Below, in pieces: positions 15,466 to 23,637 of a stretch of 64,000 nucleotides of DNA. The notes under the pieces were generated by a model. The model did no database searches and had not been told where the DNA came from. It was given only the letters and a program-made list of their open reading frames with translations. The position numbers and the translations under genes are program-made. This DNA comes from Ideonella sp. (lineage in GTDB: Bacteria; Pseudomonadota; Gammaproteobacteria; Burkholderiales; Burkholderiaceae_C): assembly GCA_016721465.1 (NCBI GenBank), contig JADKIA010000031.1, forward strand, positions 372,001 through 436,000, read 5' to 3'. The stretch's first letter is position 1, and each line of letters opens with the position of its first letter.

Positions 15466-17502
15466 TCAAGGCAGCTCGGTGTTTGCCGGTGCAGCGCGGG
15501 CGTCGCGCGGCCCCACGCCCGTGCCAAGCCGCGCTTTCAGGGACGCGGGTTGGGCCTGGAGCTGCGCGGCATACACGACCGCGTTGGACAGCACCTTCTT
15601 GACGTAGTCGCGCGTCTCGTTGAAGGGCACGTTTTCGGCCCAGGCGGCGGTCTCCAGCATCGGCCCATCGCGCCATTTGCGGGGCCGGCCCGGGCCGGCG
15701 TTGTAGGCGGCTGCGGCCAGCGCTTGCGAGCCACCCAGGTCGTCCATCACCAGCTTGAGGTAGCCGCTGCCGAGTTGCAGGTTGATGGCCGTTTCGGTCA
15801 CCTGCTCGGGCCGGTAGCCGTTCAGACCCACGCGTTTGGCCATGTAGCGTGCGGTGGCCGGCATCAGCTGCATCAGGCCGGCCGCGCCCACATGCGAGCG
15901 AATCTGCGGCATGAAGCGGGTCTCCTGCCGGATCAGGCCGAACACCAACGCCGGGTCGAGGCCCGCATTGCTGGCGGCCAGTGCGATCTCGTTGCCGAAG
16001 GGCATGGGGTAGCGCGTGGCCACGTCGAACTCGGTGCGCGTGCGCTCGCTGGTGTTGATGCAGATCTGCCAGTCCGACGTCTCGCAGGCCAGGCGCGCGG
16101 CGGCAATCAGCTCTCGGTCGCTCATGCCGCGCAGCGTGAAGTTCCATTCGCGGCGGGCTTCGTCGCGCAGGCCGATGGCCGCCAGCAACAGGGCGCGGGT
16201 GAGGCCCGGCGCGTTGCGGGCCGCGTCGCGCTCGGCCGCCGTGGGTGCGGCGGGCACCGGTGGCAGGCTTGCGGGCTGGCCCAGGTCTTCGGCTGCCAAC
16301 TGCTGATAGAAGCCCAAGGGCGCGGCGATGGCTTCGAGTGTGCGCCGCGCTTCGGCGCGCTGCTCGTCACCGGCCACGCCGTCCTTGGCCGTGTGGCGCA
16401 GCGCGCGCGCACGCCAATAGGCCCAGGTGGCGCTGGTCTGCTCGGCGGCGGTCATGCCGTTCACGGCGTTCAGCACCAGCGGCCAGGATTCGGCCGGGCG
16501 CGTGGCGCGAAGGGCCGCACGCACGCCCCAGGCCAGGGTTTCATCGCTCCAGCCGGGGGACCTGATGTCCGCCGAAGGCAACAGCTCCCAGGCGCGGCGG
16601 TAGTGGCTCGCCGCATCCGCCGACAGTTTGAAGGCGGCCTGCCTGCCGATGAAAGCCCAGCCCCAGGCGGCCAGCGCCGGAGGCAAGCCGCCGCGACTGC
16701 GACCATCGATTTCGGCCGCGGCTGCATCGGCGTCGATGGCCGCCAGGCGCATCACGGCCAGCAGCTTCAATTCCTGCCGATTGCGGGCGATGATGAGGCC
16801 GGCACGGCGGATGAAATGGAGCGGCGTGTCGATTGCATCCGCCGCGTCCTTGGCCAGGTTGTCGCCCAGCAGGCCGACGGCGGCGCGGGCCACGCCGGGA
16901 CGATTGGCCTCCACGGCCAGACGGGCCTTGCGCCAGACGTCGTCGGCACTGAACTTGCGGCTGTCGACCATCGCGGTGGCCAGCAGGTTGCAGCCCTCGT
17001 CCATGTCGCGTTGAGCGAGCCAGGCGGTACGGGCGGCATCGCGCACGTCGCGGCCCGCAAGGTGCTCGGTGAGCAACCACCAGCAGGTCACCTCGCGGTC
17101 GTCGTTCATTCGAAAGCGCGGGTAGTCCCGGGCGATGTTGGCCCAGTCGCGGCGCCTGCCGAGCTCCAGCAGCCAATCATTGCGCAGCCGATCTTCCACG
17201 TAGCTGCCTGGCCAACGGGCGTAGAAGGCCTCCACCTCATCGACCTTGGCTTCGTTGAGGTGGCTGGCCAGGTCCCAGTATTCGACCCAGGGCGTGAGCG
17301 GGTGCTGGGCGGCCTGCACGCTGGCGCGCAACGCGGCCAGGCGCGTGCGGTCCTTGCGGCGGGCGGCTTCGCGGGCATCGACGATGGACGCGTCGGAGGC
17401 ATTGGGCTGGCCAGCGGCGGACACCGGCGTGCTGGTCAGGCAGCAGGCCAGCAGCAGGCCGGCCGCAAGGCGGTTGAGGTGGGGGATGGGAAGGCCGATC
17501 AT
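15466..17502 (-). CDS. soluble lytic murein transglycosylase (SLT family)
   Basis: A 678-residue periplasmic enzyme that cleaves peptidoglycan glycan strands to 1,6-anhydro-muropeptides. The ATG at 17502 gives a clean signal peptide (hydrophobic core about 10-24, cleavage near SAAG); an upstream GTG at 17538 lacks a ribosome-binding site. Most of the protein is the alpha-helical U-shaped superhelix of Slt70-type enzymes. The C-terminal catalytic domain has LVFGLIRQETRF with catalytic Glu at about 527, then GAAGLMQLMPATARYMA. It heads the minus-strand cluster with the NDUFA9-like gene and cca. Confidence 0.92.
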   Translation of the reverse strand: MIGLPIPHLNRLAAGLLLACCLTSTPVSAAGQPNASDASIVDAREAARRKDRTRLAALRASVQAAQHPLTPWVEYWDLASHLNEAKVDEVEAFYARWPGSYVEDRLRNDWLLELGRRRDWANIARDYPRFRMNDDREVTCWWLLTEHLAGRDVRDAARTAWLAQRDMDEGCNLLATAMVDSRKFSADDVWRKARLAVEANRPGVARAAVGLLGDNLAKDAADAIDTPLHFIRRAGLIIARNRQELKLLAVMRLAAIDADAAAAEIDGRSRGGLPPALAAWGWAFIGRQAAFKLSADAASHYRRAWELLPSADIRSPGWSDETLAWGVRAALRATRPAESWPLVLNAVNGMTAAEQTSATWAYWRARALRHTAKDGVAGDEQRAEARRTLEAIAAPLGFYQQLAAEDLGQPASLPPVPAAPTAAERDAARNAPGLTRALLLAAIGLRDEARREWNFTLRGMSDRELIAAARLACETSDWQICINTSERTRTEFDVATRYPMPFGNEIALAASNAGLDPALVFGLIRQETRFMPQIRSHVGAAGLMQLMPATARYMAKRVGLNGYRPEQVTETAINLQLGSGYLKLVMDDLGGSQALAAAAYNAGPGRPRKWRDGPMLETAAWAENVPFNETRDYVKKVLSNAVVYAAQLQAQPASLKARLGTGVGPRDARAAPANTELP

Positions 17503-17629
17503 CGAAGGGGGCGCTGCAAGATGGACGCGCAAATCCACTTTAACGCAGCAGCCCAGCTCGCCGTGGACGCCCCTGTCATTGGTTGGGCCTTGAATTGGAG
17601 GCCAATCGACCCGTCTATCGCGACTGCGC

Positions 17630-18307
17630 TCACTTTTTGCGATAGGGTTCCTCGAAGTCGAGGAAGTCCCGTTCAGCCAGCGCTTCCTTCACCCAGGCGG
17701 CCACGCCGGGGCTGGCCCAGACTCGGCCAAGGTAAGCGTCTACCGGGGCCGACACCGGCAGCGCATAGGTGCGCATGCGGCCCACCACCGGGGCGAAGTA
17801 GGCGTCGGCCACCGAGTAGGCGCCGAACAGGAATGGGCCGCCGCTGGTGTTCAGGGCATCTGTCCACATGGCATCCAGCCGCGCCAGATCGGCGCGTGCG
17901 GTGGCCTGCTCGGCCAGCACCTTGGCGCCGACCTCGGGCAGCGAGGCCTCGATGTTCTGCGGGCAGGCGCTGCGCAAGCCGCCGAAGCCCGAGTGCATCT
18001 CGGCGCAAAGGCTGCGCGCGCGGGCACGGGCCTGCATGTCGCGGGGCCAAAGGGCGCGGTCCGGAAACTTTTCGGCCAGGTACTCGGCAATGGCCAGTGT
18101 GTCCCACACGGTGAACTCCCCATCCACCAGCACTGGCACCTTGGCCACGGGTGAGATGCGGGCAATGGCCTGCTTGAAGCGCGACGTGGCCTCGAAGCCA
18201 TCGAAGCGCAACATCACCTCGTCGAAGTCGATGCCGAATTCCCGCATCAGCACCCAGGGGCGCATGGACCAGGATGAGTAGTTCTTGTTGCCGATGTAGA
18301 GCTGCAT
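17630..18307 (-). CDS. glutathione S-transferase family protein
   Basis: A 225-residue protein with an N-terminal thioredoxin-like GST domain (LYIGNKNYSSWSMRPWVLM; the SxWSxR patch is the glutathione site, with Ser rather than Tyr) and a helical C-terminal domain ending LEEPY-like (FLDFEEPYRKK). The cis-Pro segment AKVPVLVDGEFTVWDTLAIAEYLA is intact. The NxNYSSWSxR start is typical of a proteobacterial GST group of unknown substrate. The start at 18307 has GGAG upstream; an ATG at 18319 is an alternative. It stands alone between slt and the LysR gene. Confidence 0.9.
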   Translation of the reverse strand: MQLYIGNKNYSSWSMRPWVLMREFGIDFDEVMLRFDGFEATSRFKQAIARISPVAKVPVLVDGEFTVWDTLAIAEYLAEKFPDRALWPRDMQARARARSLCAEMHSGFGGLRSACPQNIEASLPEVGAKVLAEQATARADLARLDAMWTDALNTSGGPFLFGAYSVADAYFAPVVGRMRTYALPVSAPVDAYLGRVWASPGVAAWVKEALAERDFLDFEEPYRKK

Positions 18308-18370
18308 CGAGGACTCCATGGGGTGGAACGGCAATGCTAGGGCCTGTGCCCCGGTGCTGGCATGCAAAGT

Positions 18371-18389
18371 CCGCATCGCTTTGATGCGG
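18371..18389 (-). terminator. possible terminator hairpin after the LysR gene
   Basis: CCGCATC-GCTTT-GATGCGG forms a perfect 7-bp stem with a 5-base loop, 41 bases beyond the LysR stop codon on the minus strand. It is followed there by ACTTTG rather than a strong U-run, so it is a weak or Rho-assisted terminator at best. Confidence 0.4.
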
Positions 18390-18429
18390 CCACGGCATCG
18401 AGCGACCACGCCCGGCGCCGCTTCACGCG

Positions 18430-19386
18430 TCAAGCGGACATGTGCATGGCGCTCAGTGCGGCACGGGTGAGCGAGGCTTCGCCGCGGACCCAGTCGGCAA
18501 AGGCCACCAGGTCGGGGCGCAGCCGCGCGCCGGGCATCAGCACCAGCCAATAGGCGGCTTCTCCGGGCATCCGGCCAGCAGCGCCAAAGGGCTCTACCAG
18601 GTCGCCGCGGGCGAGTGCGTCGTGCATCATCGCCACGCGTGCCAGCGCCAGGCCCTGGCCCGCCAGCGCGCCCTGCACCTGCTGGTGCGTGTAGTTGAGG
18701 TAGAGCCAGCGCTTGGGTTCAAGCTGGGCCTGGCCGTGGCGCTGCAGCCAGCGCCGCCAGCGCAGCGATGCCGAACTGGCGGCGTGGTTGTCCTCTTCGA
18801 GCAGTGTTTGCTGCATCAGGTCGCCGGGCTGGGTGGGCATGGGTTGCAGCCAGGGGCTGGCCACGGGGCTGATGATTTCATCGAAGAGCAATTCCGCGCC
18901 CTCGGGCACCTTGGCCTGGAAATCGTAACGCAGCAACAGGTCGAACTCGGGGTCGTCCACGTCCACGAGTTTCTCGGTGGCGGAGATGCGGATGTCGATG
19001 TCTGGGTGCAGGCGCTGGAAGCCCGCCAGCCGCGGCATCAGCCACAGCGTGGCGAAGGAGGCGAACGTGGACACATTGACATGTCGCCGCCCGCTGGCCA
19101 CGCGCAGGTGGCGCACCGTTCGGTCGATGCGTTCCAGTGCGGGCTCGACGCTTTGTTGCAGCGCCAGACCCGCCGCGGTGAGCTCCACGCGGCGTGTGCC
19201 ACGGTTGAACAGGCTGGCACCCAGTTCGCCTTCCAGTGACTTGATCTGCCGGCTCACCGCCGACTGCGTGAGAAACAGCTCGTCGGCAGCGGCGCTGAAT
19301 GACAGGCGCCGCGCGACCGCTTCGAAGGCGCGCAGGCTGTCCAGCGACAGGGGACGTTGGCGCGAACGCGCAGGGGGTTGATTCAT
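18430..19386 (-). CDS. LysR family transcriptional regulator (GcvA-like)
   Basis: A 318-residue regulator. The N-terminal winged helix-turn-helix (about 13-72) reads SLDSLRAFEAVARRLSFSAA and LTQSAVSRQIKSLEGELG, then the substrate-binding domain begins near 95. WLMPRLAGFQRLHPDIDIRI places it in the GcvA-type subgroup. The inducer is unknown. It is divergently transcribed from a DUF2917 gene across a 90-base gap that holds a good palindrome (19408-19424), so it most likely regulates itself and that gene. Confidence 0.9.
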   Translation of the reverse strand: MNQPPARSRQRPLSLDSLRAFEAVARRLSFSAAADELFLTQSAVSRQIKSLEGELGASLFNRGTRRVELTAAGLALQQSVEPALERIDRTVRHLRVASGRRHVNVSTFASFATLWLMPRLAGFQRLHPDIDIRISATEKLVDVDDPEFDLLLRYDFQAKVPEGAELLFDEIISPVASPWLQPMPTQPGDLMQQTLLEEDNHAASSASLRWRRWLQRHGQAQLEPKRWLYLNYTHQQVQGALAGQGLALARVAMMHDALARGDLVEPFGAAGRMPGEAAYWLVLMPGARLRPDLVAFADWVRGEASLTRAALSAMHMSA

Positions 19387-19407
19387 GTGAATTCGGAATC
19401 AATGCGG

Positions 19408-19424
19408 CCAATGATTGTCATTGG
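19408..19424. promoter_or_regulatory. 17-bp palindrome, candidate LysR operator
   Basis: CCAATGATTGTCATTGG has perfect 7-bp arms around TTG and sits 22 bases upstream of the LysR start and 53 bases before the DUF2917 start. A second, overlapping AATCAATG-CGGC-CAATGATT imperfect dyad starts at 19398, and a third ATTGATG-like half site is near 19440. Several dyads with a T-N11-A type spacing in a divergent gap fit a LysR control region. Confidence 0.5.
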
Positions 19425-19476
19425 ACTCGCTCAGTACATCAATCGATGATTCAGCCTCACCAAGCCAGGAGCCAGC

Positions 19477-19944
19477 ATGAGGCATTCGCATCAATCCAGC
19501 GCCGTTGCGGTGCTTGATCGACCCATCCGTGAGTTGTACATCGACTCGGCCCGTCGCTTGCACCTGCGCAGCGCCGGCTGGATCCTGGTCGAAACCGGCA
19601 GGGTCTGGCTGACCCGTGACGGCGGCGGCATCGACCACGTGCTTTCGCCGGGCGAGCGGCTGTGGCTGGGCCGTGGTGAGTACGTCGTCATCGAGCCCTG
19701 GCAGCGCAGCATGGCGGCGTCCCTGCGCTGGGCGGCAGGTACCGAGCTCGCCGCACCGGCTCAACCGCGACGTGCCTTGGGTCTGGCGCTGGTCGGCGCC
19801 TTGGCTCGCGGTTTGGCCGGGGCCTTGCGCGCGGCGGGCGGTCGTTTGCTGTTGGCCGCACGCAGCGCCGAGACCATGGCCAACCGGGCCCAGGGCTGCA
19901 TCAGGTCGGGCGATTCCATGGCATCGTCCGGCGCGGTCCAGTAG
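19477..19944 (+). CDS. DUF2917 domain protein with read-through extension
   Basis: A 155-residue protein. Residues about 15-85 have the DUF2917 pattern: a strand-rich, cupin-like domain with VETGRVWLTRDGGGIDHVLSPGE and WLGRGEYVVIEPW. Function is unknown. From about residue 95 the frame runs through the coding region of the convergent TfoX gene for 184 bases, and this Ala/Arg-rich tail looks like antisense read-through rather than an evolved domain. AGGAG lies just upstream of the ATG. The divergent LysR neighbour and the dyads between them suggest that LysR controls this gene. Confidence 0.7.
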   Translation: MRHSHQSSAVAVLDRPIRELYIDSARRLHLRSAGWILVETGRVWLTRDGGGIDHVLSPGERLWLGRGEYVVIEPWQRSMAASLRWAAGTELAAPAQPRRALGLALVGALARGLAGALRAAGGRLLLAARSAETMANRAQGCIRSGDSMASSGAVQ

Positions 19945-20183
19945 GACATCACCGCGCGAAGCCCGTCCTTGCGCGGGTATTCGAAGGGCCGGCAGCCGGC
20001 CTGCTCGAATTGCGGCCGGGTCTGCTCATCGGCCTTGAGGTACAGCTGGTCCGAGATGATCAGCGCGACGAACAGGTCGTCGACGTAGATGCCGTGTCCG
20101 CTGAACATGCGCCTGGCCCGTGTTGCGCCCATCGGCGCCAGCAGTTCAAGGCAGTGGTCGACCAGATCCTGGCTGTTGCTCAT
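19761..20183 (-). CDS. TfoX/Sxy N-terminal domain protein
   Basis: A 140-residue protein matching the TfoX N-terminal domain: DLVDHCLELLAPMGATRARRMFSGHGIYVDD, then FVALIISDQLYLKADEQTRPQF. The basic Ala/Pro/Lys tail (RPPAARKAPAKPRAKAP) is low-complexity. TfoX/Sxy is the competence activator in gammaproteobacteria; stand-alone N-domain proteins in Burkholderiales have no proven role. TACACT lies exactly 7 bases before the ATG on the minus strand. Its 3' 184 bases are also covered by the convergent DUF2917 frame. Confidence 0.85.
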   Translation of the reverse strand: MSNSQDLVDHCLELLAPMGATRARRMFSGHGIYVDDLFVALIISDQLYLKADEQTRPQFEQAGCRPFEYPRKDGLRAVMSYWTAPDDAMESPDLMQPWARLAMVSALRAANSKRPPAARKAPAKPRAKAPTSARPKARRG

Positions 20184-20190
20184 GACTCAA

Positions 20191-20207
20191 AGTGTAGGCG
20201 GCACAAT
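20191..20207. promoter_or_regulatory. back-to-back -10 elements for divergent leaderless transcripts (tfoX-like / fthC)
   Basis: The 31-base gap between the two divergent starts holds TACACT on the minus strand (20196 to 20191) and CACAAT on the plus strand (20202-20207). Each is followed by exactly 7 bases and then the ATG of its gene. This places the expected transcription start on or beside each start codon. No Shine-Dalgarno sequence is present on either side. Confidence 0.5.
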
Positions 20208-20214
20208 CGTGGGC

Positions 20215-20811
20215 ATGAACGCCACCTACCGCTACAGCTTTGAACCCTCGCGCGACAAGGCCACGCTGCGCAAGCAGTTGCAGGCCGAGCGGCAGGCCAT
20301 GGTGGACCGGCATCAGCGCTCGGTGCATCTGCAGGAGGTGTTGCGTGTGTGGCTGGTGTCGCGCCCGGAGCGCAACATCGGCGCCTATTGGCCGATCAAG
20401 GGCGAGTTCGACGCCTTGCCTGCGCTGTACCGCTGGAGCGAAGCCGAAGGCGTGCGTCGCATCGGCCTGCCGGTGATCAACCGGGAGACCAAGCAGCTGC
20501 GGTTTCACGTCTGGTACCCCGGCTGCGCGATGGAAGAGGACGCCTACGGCATCCCCAAGCCCAAGGACACGGAGCAGTTCGAGCCGGAGTTGTTGCTGGT
20601 GCCCTGCGTGGGCTTCGGCCCGAACGGATCACGCCTGGGCTATGGCGGGGGCTTCTACGACCGCACCCTGGGCGCGCTGGCACCTCGTCCGGCCACGGTG
20701 GGCGTTGGCTATGGCCACGGCTTCATACCGTGGTTGGAGCCAGAGGCACACGATGTGCCTCTGGACGCCATCCTCACCGAGGACGGCGTGGCCTGGGACC
20801 GCAGCGCCTAA
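20215..20811 (+). CDS. 5-formyltetrahydrofolate cyclo-ligase
   Basis: A 198-residue enzyme that converts 5-formyl-THF and ATP to 5,10-methenyl-THF. The N-terminal KATLRKQLQAERQAM is the usual basic helix, IGAYWPIKGEFD supplies substrate contacts and NGSRLGYGGGFYDRTL is the diagnostic ATP/folate loop. Length is normal. In many proteobacteria this gene (fau, ygfA) follows 6S RNA, but no such RNA is evident here. The mRNA appears leaderless (CACAAT 7 bases before the ATG). It converges with the OmpW gene with 8 bases between stops. Confidence 0.95.
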   Translation: MNATYRYSFEPSRDKATLRKQLQAERQAMVDRHQRSVHLQEVLRVWLVSRPERNIGAYWPIKGEFDALPALYRWSEAEGVRRIGLPVINRETKQLRFHVWYPGCAMEEDAYGIPKPKDTEQFEPELLLVPCVGFGPNGSRLGYGGGFYDRTLGALAPRPATVGVGYGHGFIPWLEPEAHDVPLDAILTEDGVAWDRSA

Positions 20812-20819
20812 CGCGAAGC

Positions 20820-21425
20820 TCAGAAGCGCTTGCCGAAGCCCAGGGCGAACAGGGTCGGGTCGACCTTGAACTTGCCGGCCGAGGCGCCGCTGGAGTACAC
20901 GGTGGTCTCGATCTGCACCTTCTTGACGTCGGCATTGAGCAGCCAGCCACCACCCATCGGGATGTCGACACCGGCCTGAACCGACAGACCGAAGCTGTTG
21001 TGCTTCAGACCCGGGTGCAGGGCGGTCACGACGGCCGGCGCAAAGTGCACGGCGGTGAGGTTGGTGTAGTTCAAGCCGGCGCCCACATAGGGACGGAAGC
21101 CACCAAGGCCCGTCACGTGGTACTGGAAGTTCAGTGTGGGCGGCAGGTGCTTGAAGGAGCCGATTTCGCTGCCCTTCGAGTACACGGTCTGCTTTTGCGG
21201 ATAGGTCAGGATCAACTCGGCCGCGACATTGGGCGAGAAGAAATAGCTGATGTCGACTTCCGGGATGACCTTGTTGTTGATGGTCAGGCCCAGACCGGTG
21301 CTGTCCTTGTTGGCCGAATCCAGATTGACGGCGCGGGCGCGCACGATCCAGTTGCCGGTGTCCTGCGCCTGCACGGCGGGAATGGCGGCGGCGGCGGCGA
21401 TGGCGATGAGCCAGGTCTTGTTCAC
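20820..21425 (-). CDS. OmpW family outer membrane protein (second copy)
   Basis: A 201-residue OmpW-type barrel. A GTG start at 21425 follows AAGGAGAA at a good distance and gives a signal peptide ending VQAQ near 20. The mature protein starts DTGNWIVRARAVNLD, the usual OmpW opening, contains FRPYVGAGLNYTNL and ends GFGKRF with a terminal Phe. It is closer to canonical OmpW than the copy at 2573-3211, whose start is ENVVKFGITRYGTH. Role: passage of small hydrophobic molecules, by family. It stands alone, convergent with the cyclo-ligase gene. Confidence 0.9.
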   Translation of the reverse strand: MNKTWLIAIAAAAAIPAVQAQDTGNWIVRARAVNLDSANKDSTGLGLTINNKVIPEVDISYFFSPNVAAELILTYPQKQTVYSKGSEIGSFKHLPPTLNFQYHVTGLGGFRPYVGAGLNYTNLTAVHFAPAVVTALHPGLKHNSFGLSVQAGVDIPMGGGWLLNADVKKVQIETTVYSSGASAGKFKVDPTLFALGFGKRF

Positions 21426-21594
21426 GGGTTTTCTCCTTGGTTGCAAAAAGGTGCGTCGGCGATGAATGCCGATGACCCATTGAACCGGGCGCAGAAACCC
21501 CCGAAGTTGGCCCAGGTCAAAATCGACCAGTCGAGGCACAGAAGCGGCCACGGCTTTGATCTTGCTCAGAAAAGTGTGATGCTGTGACGCAACA

Positions 21595-21612
21595 GCCCGC
21601 TTGATGGCGGGC
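21595..21612 (-). terminator. possible terminator after the kinase gene
   Basis: GCCCGC-TTGATG-GCGGGC is a perfect 6-bp GC stem with a 6-base loop, 31 bases beyond the stop of the kinase gene at 21644 and so at the end of the accB-accC-prmA cluster. The following minus-strand bases (TGTTGCGTC) have only a poor U-run. Confidence 0.4.
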
Positions 21613-21643
21613 AAGAGGACGCGTCCTTTGGCGGTATGTTGGC

Positions 21644-22558
21644 TCAGGCGGCGGCCAGCATTTCGGCGGGGATGCGGTGGTTCTGGCCGCCACGTTCAGC
21701 GATCTTCAGCGCACCAATGCGGTTGCCCAGCGCGACGCAGCGCTCGAGCGTCCAGCCGAGTTGCAGGCCGTACAGCAGCGCGCCGCGGAAGGCGTCGCCA
21801 CATCCAGTGGGGTCGAGCACCGCGGTGGCGGATACACCGGGCACGTGCACGCGTTGGCCACGTTGCCAAAGCTCGCAGCCCTCGGCACCCAGCGTGACGA
21901 TCACGCCGCGTAGGTTGGGCTGGCGCGACAAGGCTTCCAGCGTCGTTCCCATGCGTTCACACAGCATGCGGCCCTCGTAGTCGTTGACGGCCACCCAGGT
22001 GGCTTGCTCGGTGAAGTGCCGCAGGTCGGCCCCGTCGAACATCGGCAGGCCTTGGCCCGGGTCGAAGATGAAGGGGATCTTGGCCGAGGCCAGCTGCGCG
22101 GCATGCATCAGCATCGCGTCGCGGCCATCCGGCGCAATGATGGCCAGTGCGATGTCCGTGCGGTCGGTCGGCACCGCGGTGACATGCGCCTGCTGCATGG
22201 CGCCCGGGTGGAAGGCCGTGATCTGGTTGTTGTCCTCGTCGGTGATGATGATGGCCTGGGCGGTGTAGGTGTCGTTGGCGCGGCGCACCAGCGTGGTGTC
22301 CAGGCCCCAGGATTCCAGGCGCTGCAAGTACTCGCCCCCGTCGCTGCCCACGGCCGCCATCACCAGCGGCGCCCCGCCCAACAGCTGCAGGGTGTAGGCG
22401 ATGTTGCCGGCACAGCCGCCGAACTCGCGTCGCAGCGTGGGCACCAGGAACGAGACGTTGAGGATGTGCATCTGTTCCGGCAGGATCTGCTGGGCAAAGC
22501 GGCCCGGGAAGTTGGTGATGGTGTCGAAGGCGAGCGAACCGCAGATCAGGACGGACAT
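21644..22558 (-). CDS. PfkB family carbohydrate/nucleoside kinase
   Basis: A 304-residue ribokinase-fold kinase. The N-terminus is MSVLICGSLAFDTI with the GGCAGNIAYTLQLLGG substrate-site block near 47. The catalytic and anion-hole signature is DPTGCGDAFRGALL, with the catalytic Asp in GCGD; the Cys in place of the more common Ala (GAGD) is a small variant. It resembles adenosine kinase-like PfkB members of betaproteobacteria. The substrate is unassigned. It lies last in the accB-accC-prmA-DUF3426 series, a conserved order in Burkholderiales with no obvious functional link. Confidence 0.88.
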   Translation of the reverse strand: MSVLICGSLAFDTITNFPGRFAQQILPEQMHILNVSFLVPTLRREFGGCAGNIAYTLQLLGGAPLVMAAVGSDGGEYLQRLESWGLDTTLVRRANDTYTAQAIIITDEDNNQITAFHPGAMQQAHVTAVPTDRTDIALAIIAPDGRDAMLMHAAQLASAKIPFIFDPGQGLPMFDGADLRHFTEQATWVAVNDYEGRMLCERMGTTLEALSRQPNLRGVIVTLGAEGCELWQRGQRVHVPGVSATAVLDPTGCGDAFRGALLYGLQLGWTLERCVALGNRIGALKIAERGGQNHRIPAEMLAAA

Positions 22559-22588
22559 GGTTTGGGCCGTTGCGCGAGCGCCGGCGGG

Positions 22589-23620
22589 TCAGGGGTAGAA
22601 GAGTTCGACGGTGTAGCCCGCCACTCGGCGATCACCGGTGTTGAGCAGGGCCTGCAGCGGCAGTTCGGCACCCGCTTCGATGGTGGTCGCGTTCACGCCC
22701 AGATCGGCCAGTAGCAGCACCTTGCGGGCCACCAGCTTGCCTTGGGTGTCGGTGACGCCCAGCTCGAGCGCCGGGGCCATCACGGCCGTGTCGGCGCGGT
22801 TGCGCAACGTGACGCTGAGGCGATGCAGGGGAGCCCCTTCGATGCGGGTCAGGCCGCTCGATTCGACGGCCAGCCGGTCGATGCGACGCAGCGGGCTGAT
22901 GCGGCAGTTCAGACCCTGACACAGCGCATTGAGCACCGGGCGCAGCGCGGGCACCTGGGCAGCGAGCTGGTCGCGCCAGGCGATGGCAGCTTGCACCATC
23001 AGCGCCACGGCCAGCACCAGGGCGGCCACCAGCAGCAAGGTTTTCACGGCGGGCCGCGCGAGCGGGCTGCCGACGGTGTCATTGCGCATGAAGGACGGCG
23101 TGACCGCCGTCTCGTCGGCATCGATCTGAACGGGCACCGCGTGCGCCTGGGTGTCCGGCTCGCCGATGTCGATGATCACGTCGGGCGAGCCCTCCGTGGA
23201 CATGGGGGCGTCCTGCAAGGGCAGGTCGCCGGCAGGCGCGGCAGGCAGGCGCGGCGCTTGCGCATGGTCGGTGGCGTGCTCCAGTTCGGCCGTGGTCACG
23301 TCGATCACCGCACCCGGATCCAGGGCCTGCTCCATCTCGGCGGCGGCCTCATGCACGGGCAGTGTCGGCGACCAATCGTCCGGGTCGTTCGGGGTCGGAT
23401 CGGCCTGCGGATCGCGCCCTTGGGCTGCTGCCGCGAACGGGGCCGCCGGCGGCACAGCCTGTGGCGCATCCGGCGGGGCATCCAGATCGAACAGGTGCGC
23501 CTGTGCATTGAACACGGCGGTACATCGGCCACACCGGACCCAGCCTTCGGAGACCTTCAACTGATCCTGGACGACACGGAAGACCGTGCCGCATTCGGTG
23601 CAGCGCGTGGCCAGATTCAT
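22589..23620 (-). CDS. DUF3426 / MJ0042-type zinc-ribbon membrane protein
   Basis: A 343-residue protein. The N-terminus ATRCTECGTVFRVVQDQLK and WVRCGRCTAVFNA forms a CxxC...CxxC zinc ribbon. A Pro/Ala-rich linker (about 50-190) leads to a single membrane segment around 195-215 (VALMVQAAIAW), then the C-terminal DUF3426 beta domain ending VAGYTVELFYP. Topology is probably a cytoplasmic zinc ribbon with a periplasmic DUF3426. Function is unknown. It follows prmA by 17 bases. A CATGAT hexamer 6 bases before the ATG could be an internal promoter. Confidence 0.88.
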   Translation of the reverse strand: MNLATRCTECGTVFRVVQDQLKVSEGWVRCGRCTAVFNAQAHLFDLDAPPDAPQAVPPAAPFAAAAQGRDPQADPTPNDPDDWSPTLPVHEAAAEMEQALDPGAVIDVTTAELEHATDHAQAPRLPAAPAGDLPLQDAPMSTEGSPDVIIDIGEPDTQAHAVPVQIDADETAVTPSFMRNDTVGSPLARPAVKTLLLVAALVLAVALMVQAAIAWRDQLAAQVPALRPVLNALCQGLNCRISPLRRIDRLAVESSGLTRIEGAPLHRLSVTLRNRADTAVMAPALELGVTDTQGKLVARKVLLLADLGVNATTIEAGAELPLQALLNTGDRRVAGYTVELFYP

Positions 23621-23637
23621 GGCGGAATCATGCCACG

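Noticed and set aside
15145..18114. A very long open frame (989 codons) on the plus strand across slt and the NDUFA9-like gene.
   Set aside because: It is antisense to strongly recognisable proteins, has a composition (Arg/Gly/His/Gln-rich) typical of reversed high-GC codons, and shows no domain.
20089..20214. In-frame starts upstream of the cyclo-ligase ATG, inside the tfoX region.
   Set aside because: They would overlap the divergent gene and add residues that do not match the family; the ATG at 20215 gives the normal N-terminus.
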